Part shown: positions 26,473-34,650 of the stretch, piece by piece | How the letters are laid out: every line of letters begins with the position of its first letter | Position numbering within the stretch: position 1 is the first letter of the stretch | Assembly (NCBI RefSeq): GCF_026015625.1 | Contig: NZ_JAPDVG010000001.1 | Span: 62,001 to 126,000 of the forward strand | Direction: 5' to 3' | Source of the DNA: Segatella copri | GTDB lineage: Bacteria; Bacteroidota; Bacteroidia; Bacteroidales; Bacteroidaceae | Length of the DNA stretch: 64,000 bases | Made by a program: the position numbers and the translations under genes | The notes under the pieces: generated by a model | The model's database searches: none | Told to the model about the DNA's origin: nothing | The model's input: the letters and a program-made list of their open reading frames with translations, nothing else

Positions 26473-26865
26473 TTAATCGTTTATGAGTTTATATTCAACT
26501 TGATTATTTATTACATGTTCTCCCGTGCTTGCTGCATATACCCTCTGCTCAATAGCGTGGGCAACATATTCGCTCGTTCTGAACATTTCCAAGAGATTCC
26601 AAGCCAGTTTGCAGATTTCGTCAACTCTGATAGTGTTCTCCTCGAACTGCCCATCTACATCCTGGTCTTGTATATATATATTTACATTTATAATCGCCGT
26701 TTGAAGCTGCGTTCCCTCATTAGCCAAGATGGAGATAACGACATCTTCCTTATGAGAATTATGCGGTCTCATCGTCTTTGACAGCTTGCCATTGACGTTG
26801 TTCATGAAACCGCTTTCGTTGATGTACCGGTAAACATCTGTCTTAATTGCTCCGTCTGATTTCAT
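26473..26865 (-). CDS. Tail terminator/connector-like protein
   Basis: About 130 aa from MKSDGAIK (ATG 26865, overlapping the upstream TGA as ATGA); a GTG three codons up is an alternative. Length and position fit a tail-terminator or minor connector that caps the tube before joining the head. Assignment rests on synteny. Confidence 0.55.
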   Translation of the reverse strand: MKSDGAIKTDVYRYINESGFMNNVNGKLSKTMRPHNSHKEDVVISILANEGTQLQTAIINVNIYIQDQDVDGQFEENTIRVDEICKLAWNLLEMFRTSEYVAHAIEQRVYAASTGEHVINNQVEYKLIND

Positions 26866-27344
26866 ATCTTCCACTTGTTTATTTCATTAACTGCTGAGTC
26901 TATTGCTGTCTTCACACGCTGCTCTACAATGGATGTGGCCCATATCTTCGTTGAAGCGAGGACATCCTTGCTTTCCAAGGCTTCCACCTCTCCTGCGTAT
27001 TCCATTCCGGCAACGACAACCAAAGCATAAACCCTGGAATATTCCTTTGCAAGGTCATTGATCATCTTCTTGCCCTTTGCAGAGCCGTCTGTGCCACTGA
27101 GAACCTGCGAAAAGGCTGATTCCATATATTTACTTCCCTGCTCGTACACTGCGAAGCCTATGGAACTTCTTAGGTTGCCCGTATGGTCTATCCAGCTTTC
27201 CTTGGCAGACCTGTTACGGATTCTAACCACAGATTCATCTCCTAGCTTGCTCAATGCTTTAAGCACATTCTCCTGTATCTTCCTTGCGGCTCTTTGTAGG
27301 AAGGCATCGAGAGCGGAAGCGCTGGTTGTCATTCTTATGCCCAT
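26862..27344 (-). CDS. HK97 gp10-like tail completion protein
   Basis: 160 aa. N-terminal helices (LDAFLQRAARKIQENVLKAL) followed by RNRSAKESWIDHTGNLRSSI, the pattern of the HK97 gp10/minor tail family in which a short Gly-Asn-Leu-Arg-Ser-Ser motif precedes a beta region. Acts in head-tail joining. Overlaps neighbours by a few bases. Confidence 0.72.
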   Translation of the reverse strand: MGIRMTTSASALDAFLQRAARKIQENVLKALSKLGDESVVRIRNRSAKESWIDHTGNLRSSIGFAVYEQGSKYMESAFSQVLSGTDGSAKGKKMINDLAKEYSRVYALVVVAGMEYAGEVEALESKDVLASTKIWATSIVEQRVKTAIDSAVNEINKWKI

Positions 27345-27664
27345 ATCTTACACTGAAGTTGATAACGATGAAATCCCTTGACCTTGATAATTACCTCCTC
27401 AGCCCCTAAAATATCTAGCTTGATAAAATCCCCATAAGAGAACTTTTCAATCCCTACGGGCAAGTTATGCACTTCGTAGGAGTAGTAATCAATAGAACCG
27501 TCAGATGTAACTAACTTGTTGGCCTCGCCAGCAGGAACTACATCACAAGTGCAGCAGAACTTCCACTCGGTCTTGCCCTGGTGATAATTTCCATCATCAT
27601 CTGTATAGCCAGCTACCTTCTGCTGCCGGTATAGCTTTGAGGCATGAAAACTCAATAGACTCAT
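27335..27664 (-). CDS. Head closure-like protein
   Basis: About 109 aa from MSLLSFHASKLYRQQK (ATG overlaps upstream TGA). Beta-barrel-like pattern (EKFSYGDFIKLDILGAEEVIIKVKG). Position between the adaptor and gp10-like proteins fits the stopper that seals the portal channel (HK97 gp7/SPP1 gp16 class). No firm family match. Confidence 0.5.
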   Translation of the reverse strand: MSLLSFHASKLYRQQKVAGYTDDDGNYHQGKTEWKFCCTCDVVPAGEANKLVTSDGSIDYYSYEVHNLPVGIEKFSYGDFIKLDILGAEEVIIKVKGFHRYQLQCKIWA

Positions 27665-27993
27665 CAGCAATTAATGTAAACTGTCGGCTTCGGAGTAAGT
27701 GAAACCTCCTCCTCGCCGATAGAGTTATATAAACGATTGACTTGAACTAATATAGCCTTTCGCTGGTCTTCCGAGAGAGAACCTATTGATTTGTCCGCTT
27801 CGGAGAAGCTAACGGCTTGTATGAGAGAAAGCAGACAGTCGGCAAGCGTTCCTTTGTAGGCGTCACTTCTGGCAACGTCACCAGTGAACTCTGATTCGAT
27901 ATCGAGGTCACGCTTGATGCAGGCGTTTTCCACGAAACCATAGGGGATAGGTATGTGTACCTCATCCACCAAAGCTTGTCCGACCGTCTTCAT
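27664..27993 (-). CDS. Head-tail adaptor-like protein
   Basis: 109 aa, mostly helical, ending VSLTPKPTVYINC. Size, helix content and position directly after the capsid gene fit a gp6/gp15-type adaptor that docks on the portal. Spacing to capsid is 2 bp. Confidence 0.55.
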   Translation of the reverse strand: MKTVGQALVDEVHIPIPYGFVENACIKRDLDIESEFTGDVARSDAYKGTLADCLLSLIQAVSFSEADKSIGSLSEDQRKAILVQVNRLYNSIGEEEVSLTPKPTVYINC

Positions 27994-27995
27994 GA

Positions 27996-29303
27996 TTACT
28001 CCTCAGCTTTAGCTGCCTTTTCCTTGAACTCCTTCTTCTTCACAGGAGGAAGCTCGTTATAGGCATCAATAACCTCCTTGTCGCTGGCGTCACTAGGAAG
28101 TGTAGCACCAAGAGCGTTGAGAGTTGTGATAGCCTCCGGCTTCTTGTAGGTCACATCAGAGATTGTTACCTTAGCGTCATCTGTATCTGCTTTCTCCTTT
28201 TCGGTATCAACCGAAACGTCTGGGTCTGCCAGCTTAGTATTAATCTGATAGATTGTGTCAACGTCCTCGATGACAGGCAAGCAGTATGCCTGCACCGCAG
28301 TTGTCTCACGCAACGGATCAGTTGTTGAATACTGAGAGATAAGCTTGTAATCAATCTGCTGATAGGTTACACCTGCCACTCTGTTGGTTGCCTCTGCTAC
28401 CTGACCGTAAACGAGGGCACCAATCATCTGTGAGCAGACACCGATAATCATATTGTTGTTCCAAGGCTTAACACTCTTCTTCACGCCATCATGCTCTAAG
28501 CGGACGGTACGGTTGATAATGCGGAATGATACACCGGTCTCGTCCAAGAATGCTTCCTTGAATACGCTGGAAGTAGGAACCGGCAGCTTTGTGTTGGAGT
28601 CATAAGTCTGACCCTTATAGTTGGCAACAAGCTCGCGAGCGTCCTGTGCCTTCTTCAATTCGTCAAACTTAGCCTTTCCAATCCAGAAGATCAAGATGGT
28701 GTTGCCATCATTCGAAGCTCTCGCGATACATTCCTTCAAGTCTGCAACGGTAATACCAGTATCAACATTGTTGATGCCGAGCTGATTTTTCGGCAAGTAC
28801 TGATACTTGATACGGAGCAACTCCTTTGGATTATCGTCGTCACGAACAGCTACGTAGCCGTTAGAAAGACCATACAGAAGGGCGTACTCATTACGCTCAT
28901 CAACACCGACATTACAAGCTACCGGGTCCTGCGCCAACTTACGGCGAATCTCTGCTGTCTGACCGCCCTGTGCTTCCATGAGTCTGAGAGCGAGGATATC
29001 TGACTCCTTCAAGAATTTCTTCATACCAACCTTTGGCAGTTTGCCGTTGGCGGTTGAAATCTTGTCACGAGACTTCAAAGGAACCGGAGAATCCACTGCT
29101 ACGTAGTCAGCAGCTACGTAAGAGGTATCAACTGTATCGGCTTCCCATTTGTTGTCGGTAGAATAAACGCGGCGGAGAATGGATGTATCTTTGTGGAGAT
29201 ACGTCATCTCGTTCTTGCGCTTACCATTAATCTTCTCAATCAATGTCTTCAGGATTGGGAAGAAACTCAAGATATACTTAAGAAATAAAGAACTCTGTTG
29301 CAT
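27996..29303 (-). CDS. Major capsid protein
   Basis: 435 aa. Starts at ATG 29303 with a near-perfect Shine-Dalgarno (AAGGAGGTGATTT-ATG), so the N-terminal MQQSSLFLKYILSFF is included. The pattern LKSRDKISTANGKLPKVGMKK, long A-domain-like strands and GVKKSVKPWNNNMIIG fit a lambda gpE-like HK97-fold capsid. A Lys/Glu/Asp-rich C-terminal extension (about 360-435, ending KEFKEKAAKAEE) may be an added domain. Preceded by the decoration-like gene and scaffold. Confidence 0.8.
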   Translation of the reverse strand: MQQSSLFLKYILSFFPILKTLIEKINGKRKNEMTYLHKDTSILRRVYSTDNKWEADTVDTSYVAADYVAVDSPVPLKSRDKISTANGKLPKVGMKKFLKESDILALRLMEAQGGQTAEIRRKLAQDPVACNVGVDERNEYALLYGLSNGYVAVRDDDNPKELLRIKYQYLPKNQLGINNVDTGITVADLKECIARASNDGNTILIFWIGKAKFDELKKAQDARELVANYKGQTYDSNTKLPVPTSSVFKEAFLDETGVSFRIINRTVRLEHDGVKKSVKPWNNNMIIGVCSQMIGALVYGQVAEATNRVAGVTYQQIDYKLISQYSTTDPLRETTAVQAYCLPVIEDVDTIYQINTKLADPDVSVDTEKEKADTDDAKVTISDVTYKKPEAITTLNALGATLPSDASDKEVIDAYNELPPVKKKEFKEKAAKAEE

Positions 29304-29314
29304 AAATCACCTCC

Positions 29315-29707
29315 TTAACCGATTGCATCGTGTCCCCACTGAAGAGTAGGAACGGCTGTTTTCAAAGCTGCCTTGATCGTATCGACAGGATAAGGGACAG
29401 CCTTATCATTAGCCTCACCTGCCGTCATAACACCTACATGAGGGGTATCTGCAGGAGCAGTTGTCATGCAGATACCTACATACTCGTGATTTTCCGGCAA
29501 TGAAGCATAAGCCTCACCTGTTACCGGCATAGGCTTGTACTCGCCAGACTTGGTATCACGAATGATAATGTGTCCACACTGGATGAACTCTCCAGAGAAA
29601 CCTGTCATGTCAAGAATGACACCACCCATGATGCCATTCACGTAATTTCTGATGATTACAGACTCCTTGCCTGAATCATACGTTTCTGTCTTGCTTACGC
29701 CATACAT
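29315..29707 (-). CDS. Head decoration protein D-like
   Basis: 130 aa with a lambda gpD-like pattern: Gly-rich start, HIIIRDTKSGEYKPMPV strand-turn-strand, then EYVGICMTTAPADTPHVGV. Position just before the capsid gene is that of decoration proteins, which stabilise expanded capsids. Confidence 0.7.
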   Translation of the reverse strand: MYGVSKTETYDSGKESVIIRNYVNGIMGGVILDMTGFSGEFIQCGHIIIRDTKSGEYKPMPVTGEAYASLPENHEYVGICMTTAPADTPHVGVMTAGEANDKAVPYPVDTIKAALKTAVPTLQWGHDAIG

Positions 29708-29726
29708 AACTTTTAAAATTTAAAGA

Positions 29727-30422
29727 TTACATTGTTTCGGCAAGCTCATCAATCTCATTGTCCTTGATAACCTCAACCTCATCCTTCTTAGGCTTTCTCT
29801 GAGCCGCAGGAGCACCAAGTTTTCCGAGACCTTCGTTAGCACGCTCTTGATCGATAGCTGCCAAGTCCTCCACAACACTGTCGTAGAAATCATCGAACTC
29901 AGATTCGTTCTCGAACTTCATCTTGTCGAAATTCTTCAAGACAGTCTTTCCGAACGTACCTTTGTCCTTAAGGAGTGCCTTCAGCTTAGAACGGCGGCCA
30001 TCATTCTCACGCTCTGATTTCAAACCGAGGATTTCGGTCTGCAAGGCTTTGTTCTGAGTAATGAGTGCCTGCGCCCATGCTGGGACCTGCTCATCTTTCT
30101 CTCTCTTCTGTTTGCGGATTGGTTTCTTGTTGCCGGCAGGGTCATCATCATCGTCATCGACCTCGTCGTCATCCAAGTCTTGACTATCCTTAAAACTCTG
30201 GATAGTACGCTGCGCGGTCTTTTGCGCAATCTTAAGATAAGGAAGAACCGCATTAACCTGCTTTTCAATCTCTGCGTTTACATCCTCGTCTGAGGCTTCT
30301 TCATCGAGTTCTAAGTTATTGGCAACATCGGCAGCAATACCCTCTAACTCCTCTCTACTGAACCCCAACGCCTTTGATTTGGGTTTCAGAATAACTAAAA
30401 CTTGCTTCGTTCTTTTTTTCAT
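29727..30422 (-). CDS. Capsid scaffold protein
   Basis: 231 aa from MKKRTKQVLV (ATG 30422). Highly charged: an acidic run (DLDDDEVDDDDDDP), a basic patch, a central coiled coil, and a C-terminal helix LAAIDQERANEGLGKLG. This is typical of phage scaffolds that template procapsid assembly. No protease domain seen, so maturation protease must be elsewhere or absent. First gene of the late operon behind the 30.5-kb promoter. Confidence 0.75.
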   Translation of the reverse strand: MKKRTKQVLVILKPKSKALGFSREELEGIAADVANNLELDEEASDEDVNAEIEKQVNAVLPYLKIAQKTAQRTIQSFKDSQDLDDDEVDDDDDDPAGNKKPIRKQKREKDEQVPAWAQALITQNKALQTEILGLKSERENDGRRSKLKALLKDKGTFGKTVLKNFDKMKFENESEFDDFYDSVVEDLAAIDQERANEGLGKLGAPAAQRKPKKDEVEVIKDNEIDELAETM

Positions 30423-30497
30423 TCTAACTAAATATTTAATTGAACAATAAAATTCAAGAAATATCCCAGTACGAAGCGATAGCAATAAGTAATGCTG

Positions 30498-30562
30498 CAA
30501 AATTATAAAAAAAGTATTTAATCACCAAATATATTACAAGAAATATACTTAATGATTAAATA
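30498..30562 (-). promoter_or_regulatory. Class B late promoter for the structural operon
   Basis: On the - strand TTTG (30526-30529), 20 bp, TAATTTTG (30498-30505), then CAGCATTA as at 8.1 kb. Two dyads overlap or flank it: TATTTAATCACCAAATA (30515-30531) and TACTTAATGATTAAATA (30546-30562). Likely start of the scaffold-capsid-tail transcript and a target of a phage regulator. Confidence 0.75.
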
Positions 30563-30583
30563 CTTTATAGTTACATATAAATA

Positions 30584-31048
30584 TTAGTCTGGATAATTAA
30601 GCTTATCCGGTCCAGCTGTGGATAGATATACGGAGAACATATCACATAGCTCTTTTGCTCCTTTTAAGTCGTTGAGCCTATAATTTCCGCATTCCACTTC
30701 CGATGCACCTGGAATCGTCTTTGATAGCGAACACGCTTTAAAAGCTTCCACTATCATTTCCTTTATTAGCTTTGAAGTCCATGTACCTTTAAGGATAAGA
30801 TAAAAACCTGTAAGACATCCCATCGGACCAAAATACAGAACGGAATTGCTAAAAGGACTATCATTGCGTAGGTAGTCCGCCATCAAATGCTCTATTGTGT
30901 GCGCGACAGCAGGTGACATCATATCTTTGTTTGGCTTGCACACGCGAATATCGAATGTGGTAGCAGTCTCCATGCCCCATTTATCTACTCTCGAAACATA
31001 AAGACCTGGCTTCAGTTTCGTATGATCAACTTTAAAACTTGGTATCAT
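30584..31048 (-). CDS. luxS: S-ribosylhomocysteine lyase LuxS
   Basis: 154 aa. Cleaves S-ribosylhomocysteine to homocysteine and DPD, the precursor of AI-2. All key residues are present: zinc ligands H50 and H54 and catalytic E53 in HTIEHL, catalytic C78 in GPMGCLTGFYL, third zinc ligand C120 in VECGNY, and R35 in FDIRVCKPN. Length matches bacterial LuxS (about 150-170 aa). Overlaps the upstream nucleosidase gene by 17 bp, so the pair makes a coupled pathway from SAH to homocysteine. Lies between the early small-gene operon and the capsid promoter. Unusual for a phage; residue completeness argues for activity. Confidence 0.93.
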   Translation of the reverse strand: MIPSFKVDHTKLKPGLYVSRVDKWGMETATTFDIRVCKPNKDMMSPAVAHTIEHLMADYLRNDSPFSNSVLYFGPMGCLTGFYLILKGTWTSKLIKEMIVEAFKACSLSKTIPGASEVECGNYRLNDLKGAKELCDMFSVYLSTAGPDKLNYPD

Positions 31049-31691
31049 TCTCTAATAATTTACAAACAACACTAAATGCCTTTTCGGCAAGACTATCCCA
31101 AAAACCTGCATACTGCTCGGTCTGGTTCGGCTCCAGGGGATTATCGCTAATAACTCGGATGGACGTAAAACCAATACCCTTCTTGTAGCATACCTGCGCG
31201 AGGGCAGCAGACTCCATGTCAATAGCACATACGTTATAAGAATTAGGAAGAAACTCCTTAATTGCCAATACCTGCTCCCTCGTAGTGACAAACTTATCTC
31301 CCGTAGCTATGGTTCCTAATCTGAATCTTTCATCCATATCAATCCAAGAGAAATCAGAAGGAAAGACTGCCGGCATACCTTGAACTTGACCATTGGCATT
31401 CGGCTCTCCGCAATATACATCGTGGTAGCAGTACGAATTGCCAATCACGACATTACCAGGTTTCAATCCCGCAACGGCAGCACCGGCACATCCTACCGAG
31501 ATAACTCTTGTAACTTTGCTGGACGTATTCGACGAAAGAAATTCTGTCAAGCAAGATGCCGCATTAACCTTGCCAATACCAGACTTGATTAAAGCTATGT
31601 TTTGAACATTTTTGTAGTCAAGCCAATTCTTTGCAATCCATTCGCTGATAAGGTCGTATTCCTTATCCATAGCGGTAACTATGACAATCAT
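31032..31691 (-). CDS. mtnN: 5'-methylthioadenosine/S-adenosylhomocysteine nucleosidase
   Basis: 219 aa, Pfs family. Removes adenine from SAH (and MTA), giving the substrate for LuxS and relieving SAH inhibition of methyltransferases. Seen: N-terminal E11 (TAMDKEYD), phosphorylase-like VGCAGA, substrate-binding IDMESAAL (E160) and catalytic D183 in ISDNP. Full length for the family. Bicistronic with luxS; the phage also carries at least three methyltransferases that would produce SAH. Confidence 0.93.
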   Translation of the reverse strand: MIVIVTAMDKEYDLISEWIAKNWLDYKNVQNIALIKSGIGKVNAASCLTEFLSSNTSSKVTRVISVGCAGAAVAGLKPGNVVIGNSYCYHDVYCGEPNANGQVQGMPAVFPSDFSWIDMDERFRLGTIATGDKFVTTREQVLAIKEFLPNSYNVCAIDMESAALAQVCYKKGIGFTSIRVISDNPLEPNQTEQYAGFWDSLAEKAFSVVCKLLENDTKF

Positions 31692-31987
31692 TGCGCACCT
31701 CCTTTCGTTAGCTTAAGCTTCTTGCAACGGTTGTAAATAGCGTTCTCGTCCACGCCAATCTTGGTAGCAATGGCTTTTACCGGGTACTTACCATACATTC
31801 TGCGAATGATGAAATCCTCGTCAGCAGTAAACACGTGGCTCTTGCTGATACCCATTTCCTTCATCTTTCGATGGATGGCCCAATAATTACGATTGAGCTG
31901 CTTTGCAATCTCCGTTGTCGTCATCACCAAAGCGTTAACCTTGATGAACTCAATCTCTTCTGCACTAAAATGTTTTCCTCTACTCAT
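31688..31987 (-). CDS. Two-domain HTH (homeodomain-like) DNA-binding protein
   Basis: 99 aa with two similar SANT/Myb-like helical repeats: FSAEEIEFIKVNALVMTTTE-to-AIHRKM, then FTADEDFIIRRMYGKYPVKA-to-NRCKK. Probably binds DNA as a phage regulator or recombination accessory. Overlaps the nucleosidase gene by 4 bp. Confidence 0.65.
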   Translation of the reverse strand: MSRGKHFSAEEIEFIKVNALVMTTTEIAKQLNRNYWAIHRKMKEMGISKSHVFTADEDFIIRRMYGKYPVKAIATKIGVDENAIYNRCKKLKLTKGGAQ

Positions 31988-32172
31988 TATTTAATATTTG
32001 GGTTCATTAAGCCGCCCAAGGCTTTCTTTCTCTTTCTGTTGTATCTTCTGTTTGCAGCAATCCTTTCAGCGTTCTCTTTACGATAGACTTCCATTCTTGC
32101 CAATAAATGTTCCTTATGCTCCTGGTAGTACCTTCTATGGTATTCACGGATATCTTCCTCACTTCTCGCCAT
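31987..32172 (-). CDS. Small basic protein
   Basis: 61 aa, very rich in Arg/Lys/Glu, one long helix (YHRRYYQEHKEHLLARMEVY), basic tail NRKRKK. Looks like the Arg-rich spacer found before HNH or HTH domains, so may bind DNA. Overlaps neighbours. Confidence 0.5.
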   Translation of the reverse strand: MARSEEDIREYHRRYYQEHKEHLLARMEVYRKENAERIAANRRYNRKRKKALGGLMNPNIK

Positions 32173-32401
32173 GAACCTTGTCTTTTATAAGTTCGTACAG
32201 TGATGGGCTGAGTGCGCTCCATTGATCATTCTCGTCTTTCACGAGATAGAATCCATCAGGGACATAGAACTCTCGATTTTTCAACCTAACTATCAACGTC
32301 TGCTTCGTGCGGTCTCCGCTGACAGTCTTTACTAACTCTGAAACGTCCGGGCATTTCCATAATTCTTGGATGTTCTCGGAAGATACTTTAATTGCAATCA
32401 T
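32159..32401 (-). CDS. Small hypothetical protein
   Basis: 80 aa from MIAIKVSSENI (ATG 32401, 1 bp after the upstream stop; the longer frame overlaps that gene and is unlikely). Beta-rich with KNREFYVPDGFYLVKDE. No family recognised. Confidence 0.55.
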   Translation of the reverse strand: MIAIKVSSENIQELWKCPDVSELVKTVSGDRTKQTLIVRLKNREFYVPDGFYLVKDENDQWSALSPSLYELIKDKVHGEK

Positions 32402-32402
32402 A

Positions 32403-32843
32403 TCACTTGAACTTAATAATGAAAAACTCATGGTCCAACCACTTGCCTGGGCAAAGACCTTTCTTAGGCTTTCCGATGGTGATACTTTCAATCTCCTTTT
32501 CTACCTTTGGGCTATCGTCATAGTAGCCGTTCTTGAAGAGAACGTGAGTGAATGGTACGAACTTCATTGTACCATTATTCAGTTTCTCCTTGATAGTATT
32601 GGTGTCTATAAGCATCTCAAATGTCTTACCGATATGAAGCTTATCGTACTTATCGAAATCTTTGAATTCCTCATCCTTGATAAGGAGAAGGCGACTCATC
32701 CAAAAGTCTTTAATTACCCGATACTCTTCATTCTTTTCGCCCGACACTATCATATCGAACCATTCCTTGCTGACTGCAAGGGTAAGAACCTTCTTCTTTG
32801 CTTCTGATAAATACTTATCCATTACTTTAGTTAATCTTTCCAT
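32403..32843 (-). CDS. ASCH-domain-like protein
   Basis: 146 aa. KKVLTLAVSKEWFDMIVSGEKNEEYR resembles the start of ASCH/PUA-like folds (residue pattern for RNA or modified-base binding), followed by strands through TIGKPKKG. ASCH proteins bind RNA or process modified nucleosides; the role here is inference. Confidence 0.6.
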   Translation of the reverse strand: MERLTKVMDKYLSEAKKKVLTLAVSKEWFDMIVSGEKNEEYRVIKDFWMSRLLLIKDEEFKDFDKYDKLHIGKTFEMLIDTNTIKEKLNNGTMKFVPFTHVLFKNGYYDDSPKVEKEIESITIGKPKKGLCPGKWLDHEFFIIKFK

Positions 32844-32851
32844 AAGCTAAC

Positions 32852-33157
32852 TTATTTTCTCTCTGTTGCTACTACAAAGAAATCGTCACCAATGTATTTT
32901 CTTCTATTCAACTCTTTGCAAAGTACAGATGTATCAGCAAGGTTGATATGCTGGTTTACATACTCCTCCTTATCTGTGAAGGTAAGGAGTGTTTCATCTA
33001 GGTTACTTACTTCCTCTATATTCTCCACACTTTCCGAAAGAGATTTGATTTCTCCATGGATAAAGTCATACACATTTTTATCGATAACTTTCTGTCTTGT
33101 CAGAGTTTCGACTGCTGTTTGAATCTTTAAGATTGATTTTTGCATTTCTTGTTTCAT
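32852..33157 (-). CDS. Hypothetical helical protein
   Basis: About 101 aa from MKQEMQKSIL. Helical N-terminal two thirds (EIKSLSESVENIEEV). Overlaps the next upstream gene by about 80 bp, unusually much; one of the two may start or end elsewhere. Confidence 0.5.
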   Translation of the reverse strand: MKQEMQKSILKIQTAVETLTRQKVIDKNVYDFIHGEIKSLSESVENIEEVSNLDETLLTFTDKEEYVNQHINLADTSVLCKELNRRKYIGDDFFVVATERK

Positions 33158-33473
33158 GATCATATTTTTTTAGTTTATTTGAACTACCTAATATATCTCT
33201 AATATCGAAAGGATTTTTACCAGCCAACCTAGCAAGGCAATTCATTAGCTTACGAGAATATCTTGCAGTAATCTTTTCTGCCTTTACGATACGATGGTCA
33301 ACTCTGCCATGACAACCACCTTTAGTGGCATAATACAAAGCCCATCTAGGCTCCCAGTATTGCTTTATCTTTGACAGCTCTTTAGAAATGTCCAAGCCTT
33401 TCAAGCGCATCAAGTCATATAAAAAACTGCCAGAGTGATACTTCATAATTTTCTTTGCCAACCTAACTTTCAT
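33078..33473 (-). CDS. Hypothetical basic protein
   Basis: 131 aa, Lys/Arg-rich; GGCHGRVDHRIVKAEKI in the middle; low-complexity C-terminus (DSNSSRNSDKTE) that lies in the overlap with the following gene. No family recognised. Confidence 0.5.
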   Translation of the reverse strand: MKVRLAKKIMKYHSGSFLYDLMRLKGLDISKELSKIKQYWEPRWALYYATKGGCHGRVDHRIVKAEKITARYSRKLMNCLARLAGKNPFDIRDILGSSNKLKKYDHETRNAKINLKDSNSSRNSDKTESYR

Positions 33474-33476
33474 ATA

Positions 33477-33710
33477 CTACTTCTTTTTATGACAAGGGCA
33501 GCTCTTGGCGTGGATAATAACATAAGCTCCATGTTCCCTGCCCACAAACAAGTAGTCATGCCCTTTCTTGGTGAATATTTTTATATTAAACTCTTCTTTT
33601 TCGTGTGGAGTTCCTAAGCTGAAAGAAACTCTAAAACCAATTACACCTATTAAGAAAATCAAAATGAGCAAAACGGCTGATTTGATTAAATCTAATATCT
33701 TATTCTTCAT
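33477..33710 (-). CDS. Single-span membrane protein
   Basis: 77 aa: membrane helix at about 9-27 (IKSAVLLILIFLIGVIGF), then a soluble domain ending HAKSCPCHKKK. Function unknown. Confidence 0.55.
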   Translation of the reverse strand: MKNKILDLIKSAVLLILIFLIGVIGFRVSFSLGTPHEKEEFNIKIFTKKGHDYLFVGREHGAYVIIHAKSCPCHKKK

Positions 33711-33713
33711 ACG

Positions 33714-34073
33714 CTACTTATCGAATTTGTTGCCGACAACTACCATATCTTCAGAATGGTAGTGAACTAAGAAATCTTGACCAAAGCAGAAAGCAGCAGC
33801 TTTACTATCCCAATTAATATCACCTCTTCTTTCCGCATTGTTATCTTTGTGCATAACTATATCCCCCTCATAGATAGGTGTTCCATTCTTGTCTTTCAGT
33901 CCTGTGAACATACAGACTGTTGAAGGGTCAATTTGAGTCCAATACCAAGAATGTTCTTCTTTTTTGGCAATAAGAATACATAGGTTGTAATCCATGTCTC
34001 TTTGAAGAAAACCTTCTTTCCATTTTCCTGTTCCAAGTTCTTTAGCCTTAAACTTTATATTTTCTGTTTTCAT
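33714..34073 (-). CDS. YopX-family protein
   Basis: 119 aa. Shows the YopX signature FTGLKDKNGTPIYEGDIV and upstream strands starting KFKAKELGTGKWKEGF. YopX proteins are common in phages of Gram-positive and Bacteroidota hosts; function unknown. Slightly shorter than the family average because the C-terminal part is trimmed. Confidence 0.85.
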   Translation of the reverse strand: MKTENIKFKAKELGTGKWKEGFLQRDMDYNLCILIAKKEEHSWYWTQIDPSTVCMFTGLKDKNGTPIYEGDIVMHKDNNAERRGDINWDSKAAAFCFGQDFLVHYHSEDMVVVGNKFDK

Positions 34074-34076
34074 AAG

Positions 34077-34178
34077 CTACTTCTTTTTCCAATATTTACC
34101 AATTAAATAACCGATAACTCCACCCATAAAAGCTATAAATAGAACAGCTATGGTAAATATAACATAAAATCCAAACAT
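34077..34178 (-). CDS. 33-aa membrane peptide
   Basis: ATG 34178 to TAG 34077: MFGFYVIFTIAVLFIAFMGG then VIGYLIGKYWKKK. One membrane helix and a basic tail; a GxxxGxxxG-like face could promote packing. Fits exactly between two genes (3-bp gaps), which supports it. Confidence 0.55.
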   Translation of the reverse strand: MFGFYVIFTIAVLFIAFMGGVIGYLIGKYWKKK

Positions 34179-34180
34179 AA

Positions 34181-34402
34181 CTATATCTTTTTAAGTTTTA
34201 TTTTTATTGCCTTCAGATTTCTTTCACCTCCATCCCAGAAGCATGAACGTCTAAGATAGAAAGGTTGACCTTTAAGCCAAGGGAACTTATCATAGAAAGC
34301 CTTCCATTTAGCCTTTCCTGCGTTCAAAGAAGGTACTTCAATACAGCTTCTAGCATGGCAACTGCCAAAGACTAATGTATTATCACAAACGTTTTTATCC
34401 AT
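34181..34402 (-). CDS. Small hypothetical protein
   Basis: 73 aa from MDKNVCDNTL; the start follows GGAGGAATAGTT. Two Cys (SCHARSC) and basic C-terminus. No family recognised. Confidence 0.5.
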   Translation of the reverse strand: MDKNVCDNTLVFGSCHARSCIEVPSLNAGKAKWKAFYDKFPWLKGQPFYLRRSCFWDGGERNLKAIKIKLKKI

Positions 34403-34404
34403 AA

Positions 34405-34648
34405 CTATTCCTCCAATTTTGGGCTCCAATATTTTGTTCCACAGTAATCTTCCCCACATAGCTCTCTACTGTTCTTATACTGACAATTAGAACAACTTCG
34501 CTCGCTCGGATTCCACAGCATAAAAGAAATTGCATTACGAAAACCTTGGTCATATATCTCTTGTTCAAATGCGTCAAAATCTTCCGTATAAGCTCCTTCT
34601 TCTTTTTGCTTGTTGAATTATTTCATCTATTTTTTCATTAATTTCCAT
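34405..34648 (-). pseudogene. Small Cys-rich gene broken by a homopolymer frameshift
   Basis: ATG 34648 behind GGAGGAATAGTT starts MEINEKIDEIIQQAK. At the run of five A in GCAAAAAGAA the frame must shift by +1 to continue as EEGAYTEDFDAFEQEIYDQG, later CSNCQYKNSRELCGEDYC and WSPKLEE with stop at 34405-34407. Unshifted, the frame ends within a few codons. Either a real mutation, a sequence error in the A-run, or programmed shifting. The downstream part has a clear zinc-ribbon-like Cys pattern. Confidence 0.5.
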
Positions 34649-34650
34649 AA

